Assembly (NCBI RefSeq): GCF_000813325.1
Contig: NZ_BBQE01000004.1
Direction: 5' to 3' (one strand)
From: Sulfurospirillum cavolei
Lineage (GTDB): Bacteria > Campylobacterota > Campylobacteria > Campylobacterales > Sulfurospirillaceae
Length of the DNA stretch: 64,000 bases
Made by a program: the position numbers and the translations under genes. Positions 62,865 through 64,000 of the stretch are shown in pieces. Position 1 is the first letter of the stretch. Every line of letters starts with the position of its first letter. The notes beneath the pieces are model-generated. The model did no database searches. It was given only the letters and a program-made list of their open reading frames with translations, and was not told where the DNA came from.

Positions 62865-63826
62865 AACCATACTCCGTTTTTAAGATAGTATGCGAGCGGA
62901 TACGCCGAAATCGACACGACGTATGCGGTATTGAAAAATCCCGAAAGCCTCCAATACCGATAAGGAATCGTATGCGTGATAGACGCTAAAAGCCCTCCTC
63001 CTACGGCACAAAACGTACCCGTAAAGAGCATGACATACAAGCCGTATCCCACGTAATAATACTCTTTTTGCAAAAGGCAAAACGGACAACGATGCGTCGG
63101 TAGTTCGTAAACGTACGTGCTAAAGAAGACGATCAGGGAGATTAACGCAAAGATCAAAAACAGCGTATTGCTCACGATCACACCTGCCGTGCTCTTCAAC
63201 CAAAGCGCGATCAAGCTTACCGTGTAAAAAAGATAAAAGATACCGACCCAGACACGAGCATCCACGTTAAATAAGAGCGAAAGCGACGCGCTACTGCTCG
63301 CCGCGGAAAAAAGCGTGCCGCAACAGCTGACGATTTTACTGACGTCTAAGCGCGTGAAAAAGCCGATTTCCAAAACGATTTCGGCAAAAAGAGGCACGCA
63401 AAGCAATGCGAAAAGGATTAATTTCAGCCGCGTATACGCTAAACGGACGTGCGACGCATCTTCGGTATGAAGCAGAAGCCAAAAACCGAAACCGTAAAGA
63501 TTAAAGAGTTTGAAAAGCGTCAAATCCAGTCCGAAACCGACCGAATTTACCACGCCGCTTGCGCACATTGCACCCGTAATCACGGCGGAAAGCTTATCGC
63601 AGGTGTAAATGAAAAAGAGAAACAGCGGAAGCTTAAGCACGAAAATATACTTGATAATGACCGCAACTAAAGTACTCTGTTTCGTCAAGCGATACTGCAA
63701 AGGCGTCGAAGCAGCGTAATCCCATCGATACGCGATGCGCAGGCTAAGAACCAAAGCCAGCGTTCCCAAACCGAGAAAAATAACGTCAAGCGTCAATAAA
63801 GCGATGATCTCCGGCGTTAAAGTCAT
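62861..63826 (-). CDS. Multi-pass membrane protein with CPFC motif in the Nos-type cluster
   Basis: This 321-residue protein has about eight membrane helices and a THRCPFCLLQKEYYYVGY motif between the sixth and seventh, suggesting a thiol or metal site. Another Cys-Cys pair (SCCGT) lies in the middle. I know this type only as an uncharacterised companion of NosF/NosY/NosL. Its ATG overlaps the NosF TGA (ATGA) and its TGA overlaps nosL, so it is an integral part of the transporter operon. Confidence 0.7.
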   Translation of the reverse strand: MTLTPEIIALLTLDVIFLGLGTLALVLSLRIAYRWDYAASTPLQYRLTKQSTLVAVIIKYIFVLKLPLFLFFIYTCDKLSAVITGAMCASGVVNSVGFGLDLTLFKLFNLYGFGFWLLLHTEDASHVRLAYTRLKLILFALLCVPLFAEIVLEIGFFTRLDVSKIVSCCGTLFSAASSSASLSLLFNVDARVWVGIFYLFYTVSLIALWLKSTAGVIVSNTLFLIFALISLIVFFSTYVYELPTHRCPFCLLQKEYYYVGYGLYVMLFTGTFCAVGGGLLASITHTIPYRYWRLSGFFNTAYVVSISAYPLAYYLKNGVWL

Positions 63827-64000
63827 GGACGTAGCACTCCGTGATGCAACTCGATCGTTTGATCCACAAAATCCAGATCAAAAAACAACGGATCGTGGGT
63901 CGCTATAACTAAAGTGACGCCTTCGTGTTTCAACGCGCGTAACTCTTCGATCAACGAGAGCGAAAGCTTACGATCCAAATTGGCGGTCGGTTCGTCGGCC
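63823..64000 (-). CDS. nosF: NosF-type ABC transporter ATPase, partial at window edge
   Basis: Only the C-terminal 58 codons are inside the window. They begin with the Walker B remainder Ala-Asp-Glu-Pro-Thr-Ala-Asn-Leu-Asp and include the H-loop Ile-Ala-Thr-His-Asp. The stop overlaps the start of the membrane protein. It would energise the NosY permease. The name rests on neighbours; the pattern with ATHD could also fit other LolD-like ATPases. Confidence 0.75.
   Translation of the reverse strand, partial: ADEPTANLDRKLSLSLIEELRALKHEGVTLVIATHDPLFFDLDFVDQTIELHHGVLRP

Noticed and set aside
1..64000. tRNA, rRNA, insertion sequences, integrases or CRISPR arrays
   Set aside because: I saw no cloverleaf ends, transposase or integrase motifs, or regular repeat-spacer arrays in reading the window, though a tRNA scan was not possible.

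Overview
The window looks like chromosome of a Sulfurospirillum-type Campylobacterota. The evidence is a lutABC lactate operon with A-B-C coupling, several chemoreceptors ending in the same short QFRS/KFRS-like tail, a NosL/NosF/NosY metal-centre assembly cluster, sigma70 promoters that often show only a -10 box, and moderate GC. The genus is inferred from gene content, not computed.

Layout. Bases 1-20208 are mostly housekeeping and transport genes: a GDSL esterase, an EamA transporter, lutCBA, a LysE exporter followed by an unlisted 30-residue membrane ORF, an EF-hand protein, a hemolysin-III protein, an acyltransferase with thiE, a frameshifted chemoreceptor, an AraC-MGMT-GNAT fusion, glyA, a NimA-like protein, a low-GC orphan, a cadC/cadA metal-efflux pair with a 9-2-9 operator, a split ThrE exporter and an unassigned permease.

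Bases 20360-33525 hold two sets of ATP-grasp / alpha-E / transglutaminase-like genes of the type linked to an uncharacterised peptide ligation pathway. One set is on the plus strand and carries two M14 peptidase-like genes. The other is on the minus strand and carries an ATP-grasp/alpha-E fusion and a transglutaminase-DUF2126 protein. A chemoreceptor lies between them. One of the three transglutaminases and one of the two M14 proteins have lost their catalytic residues.

Bases 33659-59271, all on the minus strand, form a type I secretion locus for a 4803-residue RTX protein. In transcription order it has a MotA/TolQ-like proton-channel protein with a roughly 550-residue coiled coil, a MotB/OmpA-like partner, TolC, a small periplasmic protein, a TPR-glycosyltransferase, a Cache sensor with no output domain, the giant RTX protein, an LapB-type ABC exporter and HlyD. 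The pairing of an ion-driven motor with a T1SS adhesin is the best candidate here for an under-described system. Just upstream, at 59540-60658, a TolC gene has lost its 3' part and is fused in frame to what looks like the C-terminal secretion tail of a second, vanished RTX adhesin.

Bases 61052-64000 are the end of a NosF / membrane protein / NosL / NosY / NosL-like operon that continues past the window.

Two sequence-level patterns cut across the genes. First, the word ACATGTAA (palindromic core ACATGT, often TTACATGTAA) recurs about every 2-3 kb. Inside genes it is mostly read as Leu-His-Val, and once it occurs as an inverted pair forming a terminator. It behaves like a DNA uptake sequence. 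Second, a multi-hairpin repeat is found at 1699-1813, 51484-51622 and, in part, 12047-12092. Its stems differ in sequence but keep their pairing.
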